Shown here piece after piece: positions 1 to 11,499 of a stretch of 64,000 nucleotides of DNA. The stretch is from Histoplasma ohiense (lineage: Eukaryota > Ascomycota > Eurotiomycetes > Onygenales > Ajellomycetaceae), in contig JAEVHH010000002.1 of assembly GCA_017607445.1 (NCBI GenBank), forward strand, positions 4,207,501 to 4,271,500, read 5' to 3'. A model generated the notes under the pieces. The model searched no databases, had not been told where the DNA came from, and was given only the letters and a program-made list of their open reading frames with translations. Each line of letters starts with the position of its first letter. Position 1 is the first letter of the stretch. A program made the position numbers and the translations under genes.

Positions 1-245
1 CTCATCATCTTTCTCATTTCTTCTCTCTGCCATTCTCACTCAATACTTCTTCTGGTATTTGTAAATTATCAGCATTTATTTTGAGTGCAGAGGTATAGAT
101 AAATATCTATCTCACAAGACATTTGTCTTCTCACTTCTCTTCTTTCTCATCAATCTATTCATTCTCTGATATATTCAATGAAGAAAGGTATTTTTTCTCA
201 TCTTCTTCTCCCACTTCTTCACCATCTGAGACACCGTATAGATTG
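1..245 (+). repeat. Fragment of a G4-family gypsy 3' (post-pol) region
   Basis: This CT-rich stretch resembles 52800-53045, the segment between the chromodomain and the 3' LTR of gypsy G4. Both share a run of CTC/TTC words, a 'tgaagaaagg' word and then 'cttctccca'. Read on the minus strand it gives a Lys/Glu-rich peptide (WEKKMRKNTFLH) similar to the end of the G4 antisense ORF (WEKIMRGEAFLQ). It stops where LINE L1 starts and runs off the left edge of the window. Its identity rests on this similarity only. Confidence 0.5.
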
Positions 246-397
246 CATCCTTACAACTACCCATGAACATAGAGGTACATTTGAATTTTCCATTTTCTAA
301 CTGTTTTTCATATAATTTTAACCCTTCAACCCATTCAACATCATCACACACTCTCTGCAATTACTCTATGTGTGTGTACTGCACAGATTGAGTGGTC

Positions 398-1960
398 ATG
401 GAGCTCTCAACACTCTTCCATTCACTCAAGAACATTGACATAATCTACATCAGATCACTGAAGCTGAAGTCACTGATCAATTTTGTTACTCAAAAGACTG
501 ACAAGAGACAGAGAAAGATTGTTACAATGTCTTCTTCAATTCTCAAAAAAGTCAGTGACAGCATCTTCACAGTCATCTCTCAGCTACAGAAGTAGTTTGA
601 GAAGACTCAACAGCAATAGAATCTGTGACAGAAAATCTTCATCAGATTAACAAAGACTCTGAACAGCTGAGTTGAAGAGAAGAAACAGTCAGTCAATCAG
701 AACTTTGTTCAAATCTTCTGTGAAAGATTCATTGTATATATGACAACAGATCTGAGCATAGCATCAACTCTGAGAGAGAATACTGTTCTGAATACTCATT
801 CATAGTCAAATTCAGCAAAGATAACTGTGAGAGAGTCAACTATTTGAGTGAGTATTGTACAGAAGAGAAAAAATTCTATCTTCTCTGAAGCTATCTCTGT
901 CAAAACTGCAGTTTTCTCAGCTGACAGAGCTAGTGAAGCCAGTCTGCAGCTCAAGAACATCAGTCAGTTAAGAAGTCTCACAGAGAGCACAAAGCAGCAG
1001 AAGAATCCACAAATTCTCATCACTTTTCAATCAGAGAAACAGATCACTCAGCTGCAGTTATATACTGTGCAGCAGATGATTGTTGCAAACATTCAGAGAA
1101 TGAAAGATGTGGCTAATATGCTGAAGATAAAGCTCATCAGAACAGATTGAGCAATCACATCAAATAACAAAAATATATGCAATACTCTGATCACTGAGAA
1201 GACAGTGACTACTCTTTGTGAAGTTCTTGACATCATAAAAATCTGACTATCAGAGCAGTGGTACAATTATGCTGTCTCAGAGATTCTGAAATTTGTTCAG
1301 AACTGAAAAGAGACAAAAATCCCCACAGACAAGATAATTAAAAGAGAGATTCTGACTCAGACAAAGATAAAATCAGTAAGCTGTCAACTCTCATGATATG
1401 GAGTGAATCTCAAAATGAGAAAGATTACATGAATTGTTATCTTTCTCACTCTGATGAAAGACTTCTCACTCTTCAATGTCAGTAAGAGAGTCAGACTCAT
1501 TGAGAAAAAATCACTGACAGTGAGATATGACTCAGAATATCAGAGATACTGTCACTCATCAAAGTGTGTGCAACTGATGAGATGCTCCAACTGCAGTGAG
1601 CTCACAAGTCAGCACAAAAGATCAACAGATGTGAAGTGTAAGAAAGTATTATAATATATCAACTGCTGTCAATTCTATTCAGCTGAACATCAGCACTGCT
1701 CTGCTGCATTCAGATATGTGAATAATATTCTCAGACATCTAACTCAAAAGAAGCTAGCAGCTGTCCACTGTCTTGACAATAGATATCACAGAGACACTCA
1801 GAAGCAGCAATCATCATCAACACAGTCAGCATCAATAATCACAGTGATAATATCTACATTATTCACTCAATCAATTCAGTCAACACAGCTCACTGAGCTA
1901 GCACTCTGCAAGCAGACAGCTACTCAGAATTTCATCAGTGAAGAAAATATCATCTGATAG
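398..1960 (+). pseudogene. L1 ORF1 (gag-like nucleic-acid-binding protein), broken
   Basis: The frame starts near MELSTLFHS and continues through a Gln/Lys-rich, probably coiled-coil N-terminal half with several TGA/TAG stops. It ends with a Cys/His-rich region around 1560-1720 (CSNCSELTS, then INCCQFYSAEHQHC), which corresponds to the zinc knuckles usual at the C-terminus of Tad-clade ORF1 proteins. The role in the family is RNA binding and RNP formation. The frame can be followed across stops by comparison with L2, L4 and L5. The reading is secure as a LINE ORF1; exact ends are approximate. Confidence 0.75.
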
Positions 1961-2039
1961 ATGATCTGCATCAGACAACACTCAGTTCACACAGCAGAGT
2001 GACAGTATAGTCAAGCAGTCAAAGAGTAGTCTAGTCTCA

Positions 2040-5000
2040 GCATGCAGACAATAGATCTGAGATTCTTCAATCTCATCTTACAGATGAACTTTGACAGCAG
2101 CTCATCAAATAACTTCTCATATTAGAACATCAACATCAGTAACACAGCTGATACTGCAGAAACAATCAGCAGAAAAATTGCTCTCTGCAGATCTTCTGAA
2201 TAAATACAGTCAGAGCAGCTCTCTGTCATACAGCAGCTCTACAGCTTACTTTCAAGCAGAGTTGTGAAGTAATCTGTATACAGAAGTCTTACACACACTC
2301 TGATATTAAGACTTCTAATCACTCAGCATATGAGTGCTTTGTATTTATAGATCACTGAAATGATATTAATCTGAAGCAGTAAGAGAAGAAGAGATTCTGA
2401 GTCATGACATATATATACAAGAGTTCAAAGATAAAAGCACAGCAATATCAATCTGTGTAAAACAGAGATCTGCTGTGAATCAGTGTCAATGACTGCCACA
2501 TTCTCAATGTGTACAGACAGTCTGAGACAGACACAGTCATAAACTATCTGATCAATTTAAACTCACCAACCCACTGTCTAGTAGATCAGGATTTCAATGT
2601 ATGATATGATATTTTTGAATCAGAGACAGTGAATCTGCACTGAGAAGGGGAGTTTGTTCAGTGAATCAGTGAATATAAAATGAACTTTGTGAAAGAGATA
2701 GATATTTCAACTCATACAGCAGATTATATAATTGATCTCATCTTCTTTAATATAGTCTTTGCTTTCACTTCAGTGCATTAAGATTTACACTGCAGCTCAG
2801 ATCATCAGTCTATAATTACTATACTATCAACAACATCTCAGACACAGCAGAGTAGAGCTTAGATCAAAATCACAGACTCTCAGCTGAAGCTCTTTGCAGA
2901 TTTTGTCAGAGATTTTATGATAAATATATCTTACTCAGATAGAGTTGAGAATACAGCACAGTTTGATGATCTGACTCAACAATTCATTCAGAATCTTCTG
3001 ACTGCAGCTCAGACAGTCAGCAAGTCAATGCAATTGAAATAAACTACAACTTTCTGATGAACAGCAGACTGCTGAAGAGTGCATCAAAAACTCATCACTT
3101 ATCAGACAGAGATCACAAAGCATCAGTTCAAAAACACAGTATGCATGATCAAGCATGTATACTGAAGACAGATGATTAATGAGATCAGAGATAACAGAGA
3201 TCTGTATCAGATAATAGTATGATATAAGCTGAAACTCAATCTCAGAGCATCTTCTCTGATGATTGAGAATCAGATCATAGAAGAGACAGCTGTCAAAGCT
3301 GAGATATTTCAGCAAGCTATTCTGAAACAGTACAACTCAGTCAATGATCTGAAATACAACTCATTGAATGATAAGCACTGAAGTAGCATGAGAAATCTGC
3401 TCTGAGATCTCTAAGTTGAGATGAAGAAGATAAAGTGCAATATCATTGAAATACAGAGTATCTCTTCAGACACAGATGAAATCACAGTGCAGCTGCTCAA
3501 GATATACTGACAGTATATGTTTTTCTTTATACAGCAGCTATACAACTACTGTCTTCAGCTCTGCCACTTCCCACAAATCTGAAAGTTGACAGAGATGACA
3601 ATGATATTCAAAATAGATAAAAGAGACAGAAGCTCAGTTCACTTCTGAAGACTCATTACTCTTCTCTCAGTAATCTTCAAGAGACTGAAATACATTGTTG
3701 CAAGATGACTGATGTACACAGCACTCATTTATAATATAGTCAGCTTACAGCATGAAAAGATACTGTTCAGACAATCTGCAATAAATCTGATAGCTACTTT
3801 CACTCATAAGATGAAGACAGTCTTCACACAAAACAAAAAGATATTCATGATTACAATGAATGTGCAGAGTGTTTTTGATGCTGTGCTGTGCAGACAGCTG
3901 CTTCAGCAGATGATACAATAGAGATGACTGTGTAAGTTGCTACAATTTATTGACAGCTTTCTCACTGAACACAGAGCTCAGATTCAACTGAAGAGAATCA
4001 TCACAGTAGTATATCAGATACAATGTGATATATCACAGAGATCTTCTCTGTCATCAATACTATTTCTTTTGTATCTAACAGAGCTGCTGTGATAGAATCT
4101 GTAATTGTGCTTTAACTATACAGATAATCTGAACACTTGACAGACTATACACTCATTTGACAACAATGCTACTCTTCTCAGTCATGATATACAGAGTATT
4201 CTGAGATGAGAAAAGACAAATAAAATGATCTTCATATCAGAGAAATTTGAGATAATTCATCTCACAAGAAAGCAATATAATGAAGCACTGTTAGTGATTA
4301 TATCAAAGAATCTGATCATACACTCTGTCACTGTCTCAGCTGAACAGAAGTTAGTACTTTACTAATTGAGTATATACTTTGATAGAAAACTCATCTGAAA
4401 ATCATATATCTCTATTCAAGCAAAAAAAACAAGAGCTGTGACTCAGCATATTCAAAGTCTAGAGAAGATTAGAGATAAACTTTCAGCAGATGTTCTATAA
4501 AAGACAGTCACTATCTGTATAATTCTCTCACTGCTCTATAACACAGAGATCTGATACAGCAGCTGTATATAGTCAGCAAAATACATAGACAGAAGTGAAG
4601 AGATCAGCTTCTGTCTGAAATGATATATAAAGACAATTGAAAAGATACTTATTATAGCAGTCAGAGAAGTTCTTTCAGTTTTCTATACAACACTTATTAC
4701 AACTCTATACTGAAATGCTGAGCTTTCATCAGCAATGATAGCTCTGAAGAAAGTCAAAATATATTTTGTAATAAGATTTCAGATAATGAATGAAAGACAT
4801 TCACTGACTTTATAAATAGCTTTCTCAATGATCACACATGAAAGAGGAGCTGGAACTCAGCAGTATTCAAAAATCAAGATTCAGAGATTGAAGACACTGC
4901 TGTCTGCAGTCAATAGATTCACACTTATCATTTCATACTACTCAGAGAGATGCAGAACAGACTTCACAGAGAGTGTAGATAAAAAAAATACTGTTCAGAT

Positions 5001-5990
5001 ATTCAAAAAATGATGAAGAAATCAATCTTCAACAGATCTATATATTTTCTCAGATGAATCAGAACAGATTCTTGATAACAGCAGATGAATGAGCTATAAC
5101 TTTATAGTCTATCAGAGAAATAAACAGCTGATCAGCTTCTCAGCTGCACTGAGCTCTATATTACATGTTTTTGACACTGAGACAATTGATGTCTGCTGTG
5201 CATTAGAGTGTGCAGTGAAGCTTCTACTCTGTGTCACAGATGACAGCATCAACTTTCAGATCTGACTCTGTTTTGACAACATCTCAGTCATCTGAAATAT
5301 ACAGAGCAGTGTGACAGTCTTCTTGAACTGAGTATACAGTCACTGTCATAAGCTTCTCAGACAACATAATGTGAGTCTGAAATGAGTCTCTGAGTATATA
5401 AGAATAGAGAGTAATGAGAAAGCAGATTATTTGACTAAATGAGTAATCTCATCTACTGCAGTCTCAGTCTATAAACTCAAGACTATACTCACAGTCAGTG
5501 GAATTCACACAGTGATCAAGCAGCTCAATCAAGAGACAGAGTGAGAGTGATGAAACAGAGTCTGTGAAAAGCTCTCTGACTGATATCAGAGCTGAAGATT
5601 CAGTAGACTGACAGTGAAATATCAAATAAAAACTTCTTCAGAGCTCATTATATCATGATATATTCTTCATCACTGACTCATACTCCACTCCTCTCATGAG
5701 AACTTCTTCTGATACTATAGATACTTTCAGCATGCAGATATGAGACTTGTCTATATCTGTGAACACAATAAAAGCTCAGAATATTTGATACTCTGTCAAC
5801 ACTTACAGAAACACTTTTCTCACTGACTCAAAAAATCAGTAGCACAGTCATACAATCAGATGACAGCTGTTATCTATCTAGAGTCTCTGATCTCTACAGA
5901 CTTTGTAGAACTGCTTGACTGTATGCAGTTCTACACACAATACTGTATAAAATAACACAGCTGTTTGAGTATATATCATCTGACAGCCCC
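2040..5990 (+). pseudogene. L1 ORF2 (endonuclease, reverse transcriptase, RNase H), broken
   Basis: The order of domains is an APE-type endonuclease region at about 2450-2990, a reverse transcriptase at about 3640-4330, and an RNase H region at about 5030-5470. The RT shows FDAVLCRQLLQQM and SLSSILFLLYLTELL, and its catalytic YADD is degraded to YTDN near 4118. The RNase H begins with FSDESE (consensus TDGS) and ends with ESNEKADYLTK. A His/Cys-rich tail with HENFF and YFQHADM follows, as in Tad1-like elements. Stops are mostly TGA. The protein would copy the LINE RNA at a nicked target site. Confidence 0.8.
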
Positions 5991-6009
5991 CCACAGCAGT
6001 TCCAAGTCT

Positions 6010-6265
6010 ATACAGATGATACAGATAGCACAACATTCAATGCAACTGATTCAATCAGTACAATAGATTCAATCAATGCAATCAGTACAATCAATTCAAT
6101 TGATACAATTGACTCAATCAGTTCAATCAGTACAAATGATACAATCAGTTCAACTGATTCAATCGGTACAAACAATACAAACAGTACAATTGATACAATT
6201 GATTCAATTGATTCAATCAGTTCAACTGATGCAAATGATTCAATCAGCATAATTGACTCATCTGT
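6010..6265 (+). repeat. Degenerate 9-10 bp repeat in LINE 3' region
   Basis: The stretch is built from alternating words ttcaatcag and tacaatcag with variants. The same block occurs in L2 (about 11205-11450, reverse), L5 (34740-34997) and L4 (43262-43440), always between ORF2 and the 3' UTR and with different lengths. It therefore belongs to the element and is not a host microsatellite. In frame it reads as Ser/Thr/Ile/Asn repeats, which explains several spurious ORFs. Confidence 0.8.
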
Positions 6266-6269
6266 TTCA

Positions 6270-6913
6270 ACTAGCTGTGATGTAATCAGTACAGTCTGCA
6301 TGCTGACTCATTCAGTATGTTTCTGACTGTCAATATGTACTTTTTTTCTTTTTTCTCACTGCTCTCTCTGTCTCTCTTCACTTCTTTTCTCTCACAATCT
6401 TCTTCAATGCTCTCTCCTCTCTCTCTCTCTGAGTTTGTGCTGGATTATGTGACTGCAAGGTGTCACAGATGACACAGTCTTTCCTTCACTTTTTTCTTTA
6501 TTTTTCTTTTCAGAATACTCATTTTTTCTCTTTTCTTTTGTCTGTCTCATCTGTCTTTCTTCTGTTGTTAGAAGTACAGATAGTTCTTGGATCAACTGAG
6601 AGAGTTATCTCTCTTCATTCACTATAAAGCCTTTCAGACATGGCAGTGATGATCCTCTTGAGAACCACACTATAGCTTCATCATGAATGATCATACATCA
6701 GATCAAAAGTGAATGTGCAGCTCAGAAAAATCCTTTTCAGTGAGCTGAGTCTTCTCAAGAGTTGCCATCTGAATTCTGTTTTCTCTCTCTCTGTGTACAT
6801 AGAAATCTCTTCAGTGTAGCACATCTCCATGCCCTTTGGAAGGCTTCTGAAACACAGATGCTGCCTGTGTTTTCTCTGGAATATTAAATCAATACAAACA
6901 AACAAACAAACAA
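6270..6913 (+). repeat. LINE 3' UTR and (ACAA)n tail
   Basis: The region holds a C/T-rich tract, then a conserved block ending taaatcaatacaaacaaac. It recurs at 10553-11190 (reverse), 22300-22571 (reverse, truncated), 35035-35668 and 43500-44160. The tail of short ACAA units replaces poly(A). Confidence 0.8.
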
Positions 6914-9600
6914 GCTTCTCCACTAGATATTTCATCAGCATGCTGTCTAGTATTTCATTTAAGTGTTTGACTTTTTCATTTGTACAAGGGTGATAGAGTG
7001 TCATTGTGCAATGCTTCATCTGCAATTGTTTGATGAAGTGTCTCACAGTTCCTTCTACAAGGTTTGCACTGTTATCTGTCAATATCTCATAAAATATATC
7101 ATAATTGATGTATATATCATTGTGTCGAAATTTAGCAATGATCTTCTTCATTATCTCTGACACTGCTCACACAATTGGTCACTCTGTGGTATAATCAATT
7201 GCTGTTATTATTCAGCAGTTCTTATTTGACATAACAATATCTCTATAAGATCTATTTTTCAACATTTAAACAGTTTAATCATATCTTCTATCTGATGTTG
7301 TATCCTCTCACACTTCAATTCTTGTCTTGCACTCTTTGAGACTTGACAGTTCATGTACTTCTGTGTGTATGCTTGAATATCTTCTTTCATATTTGATCAG
7401 TATATTCAATCTTTCAGAACATTCATAAGTTCTGAGCTCTCTAAGTGACTGAACTTCTTGTGCATACAACTTACCAGATTTCATCAAAACTGAAGCTCAA
7501 GATACAGTGTCTCTGTATAATCAAGATCACAGTAAAGCACAACATCTTTCTCTAACTTTGCAAGCTTGAATTTTGAAAACATCTCTTCTATTACCTTCAT
7601 CAGGCATTTATTGACTGATACACTCTCATTCTTCAAGCAGATGATCATGGCTTTCAATCACTCTGCCTCATTACAACTTTTCAGTGTCATTAGTGTGAAT
7701 TCTCTCTGTGCTGCATTCACTGAACCTTCTTCCATGAAATCAGATCTATAACTTATGATATCTGATATGATAGTATCTGCTCTTTTTCTGTATTTGATTT
7801 GAAGATTGTACATCTGGAACTCTGATATTCATTGTGCTAGTCACTTGAAGAGTTTGATTGTTGTTTGCAAATAAATAAGACTTTTGTGATTGATGATCAC
7901 TGTTGTTGTATGCTCATTGTTGATATATCAATCTCACAGATCTAGTGTGTGTTTGATTGTTAGAAGTTCCTTCTCATACACAGAATAGTTAAGCTCTGTA
8001 TCTGACAGCTTTCAGTCATTATACACTACTGAGTGTAATTTATCATCCTCTCTCATTTGCAAGAGGAAGCATCCAATGACTCATTCTGATGCATTGATTT
8101 CAATTGTGAAGAGCTTCATACAATCCAGTTGAACAAGCACTGAAGATGTTGTCATATATTCTCTAAGCTCAAGAAAGATCTCTTTGCAGAAGATATTTCA
8201 GATAATCAAATAAAATTTCTTTTTGCAAAGCTCAGCATCTGTTTCTTTAAAAAGATCTGACAACAGAGCAGTGATTCATACAAAATTCTTTACAAACCTT
8301 CTGTAATAGAATGCCAGTTCTAAAAATTGATGTATATGATGTACATTTCTAGATCTTGACCATTTCGCGATAACTTCTAGTTTTTCAGAGATTGGATGTA
8401 TATGGCCCTCTTTCACAAAATGTCCCACAAACTCCAACTTCTTCATATCAAACACATATTTTAATGATTTGATATAGAGCTTGTGCTCTGCCAGAGTTGT
8501 GAGCATCTGATCCATATATTGTAGATACTCTTCATATGAGTTCAAAAAGATTAAGATATTGTCAAGATATATAAGACATGATCAGCTGTTCTGTTTTGCA
8601 AGAATTGTATTCATTATCATCTGAAAGATTGCAGAGGTGTTTGTAAGCTTCATAGACATCACAAGAAATTCAAACTTTTCTTATTGTGTGTTAAACACTG
8701 TTTTGAGCACTGATAGTTCATCTATATGAATCTGCCAGTATTCTGTGAGTAGATCAATCTTTGTCAAGTATCAGACATTTTCTATCATATCTAGTTGTTG
8801 TTGAATTCACAGTAGTGGATATCCATTCTTTATGGTGAGTTTATTGAGTGCTCAATAGTCAATGCACATACATCATTCTTCATTTGACTTCTTAGCAAAT
8901 AGAACTGGGAAGTCTCATGTACTGGAGAATGATTGTATGAGACTTCTCTTCAACAACTCCTCTATCTGCTGCTGTAATTTCTTGAGATGCATTTGTGATA
9001 GAGAGTATGCATTGTGATTTATTGGTTTCACATCTCTTATATTGATCTTGTGGATGAATTCTCTTTTGAGTGGCAGAGAAGATAGAAGATTCATTCAGAA
9101 GATCTTCTTATGCTTTTCAAGCAGTGTCTTCATACACATTTCATTTTTCAAATCTTTCACAGATGACAGTTCTTTTGTCTCAGATTCTTTTATGATGTAT
9201 AGAATACTCTGAGTCAAAGATTTACACAGCACTCATTTCATTTGATGTTGAGTGATGAGATTCAAGTCTTTTGTTTCTGACATATGAAATCTGTGTCTCA
9301 TATTTATGAGTAAGATTGTATGAATTTGATTCTTACAATCTGTCAACTGTATGTGATATATACATCAATGAATTCAGAGATCATACTTCTGAAATCAATC
9401 AAGCCTCAAGATCAGATTGTATTCTACATTCAGAAGCACACATACTCAGATGCAGCAAGATCATCTCTTAAAGTACAAGAATATCTTTATTCTTATGAGT
9501 GAGATAAGATAACAATTGTTCAGAAGCTTTACTCATTTAGATTTCTTCACTCATCATACATCAGACAATTATTTTAGCATATGATCATCAATGTATTTCA
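6914..9600 (-). pseudogene. G1 pol: reverse transcriptase, RNase H, integrase core (broken)
   Basis: Reading the minus strand from 9070 down, the RT begins with INHNAYSLSQM and contains VLFAKKSN, then MCIDY. The catalytic box is IYLDNILIF near 8560 (consensus YLDD, second Asp lost). KLEFVGHFV and FYYRRFVKNF follow at 8280-8440. An RNase H region lies at about 7600-8270. The integrase core is at 6914-7163, with LTDNSANLVEGTVRHF and YHPCTNEKVKHLN, i.e. the second Asp and the Glu-region motif of a DDE integrase. The protein reading stops at the junction with L1. Confidence 0.82.
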
Positions 9601-10552
9601 TTGAAGCACTCATATTCAATAACATCTTCACTGCCACTTCTCTTTTCCATTTTAGATATTCTCTATACATCAGTGTATTCAGTTCTATATTATTCAGATG
9701 TTTATCTGCTTTCTCTTCTGCATTCATCTCTTCATCTCTATTCTGTTTAGCTCTTATAGAATTCAGAGGATCATCTAACACAGACAACTCATCTACTTCA
9801 GAGATCTTTAGTAGTCAATCAGCAAACATCTCTGATTCTGCTGATCTTTTTAGTTTTTTGACTTCTTCTCTTGAAAGTGATTATAACAATTTCTCATGTT
9901 ATGATTCTGTCAGCTGCAGTGAAAGCACACTCTGTGTTTATGATATCAGACTACTCACTCTGATGAATTCTTCTTGAAGAGGTTCAAGACTCTCACAATA
10001 GCATTGAGATTGATATTCATCACATTCAAATATCTTGATGATGAAGTGATGAATGTAGACATGAGTTTCCTTGCATTCATCTGCATCTTCATCACTTATT
10101 TTCACAGCTTGCTTGCTTGTTCTCTTAAGAGCAGTGTTTTGTATGTTTTCTTCATTGTCTGTGGCTGTGGGTTAAGATACTTTCACTTGATGTATAGATT
10201 GATATCTAAGCTGTGTACAAAGATTTGTAGACAGAAAGATGTTGAGAGCTCTTGATTCATTGTAAGATAATATAAGTTGAAATGAATATAGTATGAAGTA
10301 AGATCTTCTTCTTGTTTGTATTCTATAAAGTATTCATAACATTTGTCTTTGATGTCTAATTTCTTGAAGTTATGCAGAATTCATTTTATGAAATCATCTC
10401 ACTTCTGTGATAATTTATATTTGTCAGATGCTTCAGTGTTCAACTTTTCAGCTGTCATTCAAAGAGATCTAGCTTTTTTCTTGAGAATAGATGCTGTGTG
10501 TAAGATCTGCTGTAATTTGATGAATTGTTGTTCTGTGAGCTCACACTTCATG
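9601..10552 (-). pseudogene. G1 gag/protease region, 3' portion, broken
   Basis: Between the RT and the L2 insertion the minus strand has only short Lys/Glu/Asn-rich pieces, such as KADKHLNNIELN and REYLKWKREVAVKM at 9570-9787. This fits the 3' gag and linker region of a gypsy element. I see no clear zinc knuckle or DSG protease motif. The plus-strand frames of 9591-10579 are antisense noise. Confidence 0.5.
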
Positions 10553-11499
10553 TTTGTTTGTTTGTTTGTATTGATTTAACATCCCGGAGAAAACATGGGT
10601 AGCACCCGTGTTTCAGAAGCCTTCTGAAGGGCATGGAGATGTGCTATGCTGAAGAGATTTCTATGTATATAGAGAGAAAGAAAACAGAATTCAGATGGCA
10701 ACTCTTGAGAAGATTCAGTTCATTGAAAAGGATTTTACTGAGCTGTGCATCCACTTCTGATCTGATGTATAGCCATTCATGATGAGGCTATAGTGTGGTT
10801 TCCAAGGGAAATCACTGCTGCTGTGTCTGAAAGACTTTATAGTGAATGAAGAGAGATAACTCTCTCAGTTGATTCAAGAACTGTCTGTGCTTCTAACAGC
10901 AGAGAAAAAACAGATGAGATAGACAAAGAAAAAAAAAAGTGAGTATTCTGAAAAGAAAAATAAAGAGAAGAGTGAAGAAAAGACTGTATTCTCTGTGACA
11001 TCTTGCAGTCACATGACTCAGTATAGACTCAGAGAAAGAGAGAGGAGAGAGCACTGAAGAAGACTGTGAGAGAAAAGAAGTGAAAAGAGACAGAGAGAGC
11101 AGTGAGAAGAGAGAAGAAGAATGCATATCTACAGTTGAAAGTATATCAACTGAGTCAGTATACAGACTGTACTAATTATGCCACAGCTAGTTGAGATAGA
11201 TGAGTCAATTATGCTGGTTTAATCATTTGCATCAGTTGAACTGATTGAACTGATTGAACTGATTGAACTGATTGAACTGATTGTATCAATTGTACTGTTT
11301 GTATTGATTGAATCAGTTGAATCAATTGTACTGTTTGTACTGATTGAACTGATTGAGCTGATTGTATCAATTGAACTGATTGTACTGTTTGTACTGATTG
11401 CATCAGTTGAGTTTATTATACTAATCAAACCAGTTGTACTGAATGTTGTGCTATCTGTACCATCTGTATAGGCTTGGAACTGCTGTGGAGGGTTGTCAG

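Larger units (their letters stand above)
246..6913 (+). mobile_element. L1: full-length Tad1-like LINE, hypermutated
   Basis: A non-LTR retrotransposon starting with the 5' word (c)attcttacaactac shared by L2-L5. In order it carries ORF1 with zinc-knuckle-like cysteines, ORF2 with endonuclease, reverse transcriptase and RNase H regions, a degenerate low-complexity block, a 3' UTR shared with L2, L4, L5 and L6, and a tail of (ACAA) units at 6892-6913. Length is about 6.7 kb, like L2 and L5. Many in-frame stops, mostly TGA, make it inactive. No TSD is visible: the left flank is a G4-like fragment and the right flank is the integrase of G1, so it does not look like a simple insertion. Confidence 0.88.
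6914..10552 (-). mobile_element. G1: gypsy LTR retrotransposon, 3' part (pol and part of gag), truncated
   Basis: A minus-strand Ty3/gypsy element with reverse transcriptase, RNase H and integrase. On its 3' side it ends abruptly in the integrase core at the tail of LINE L1, so the integrase C-terminus and 3' LTR are missing. On its 5' side it is interrupted by LINE L2 at 10552 and resumes at 17248. The 14-bp TSD of L2 (10539-10552 and 17234-17247) proves the two halves were contiguous. Numerous TGA stops; no active product expected. Confidence 0.85.

Noticed and set aside
6892..6913. Host microsatellite (ACAA)n
   Set aside because: It occurs at the 3' end of LINE copies next to TSDs, so it is the retrotransposon tail.
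9591..10579. Plus-strand ORFs of 128, 93 and 78 residues
   Set aside because: They are antisense to the G1 gag/pol region; Phe/Ser/Cys-rich composition arises from T-rich complement.
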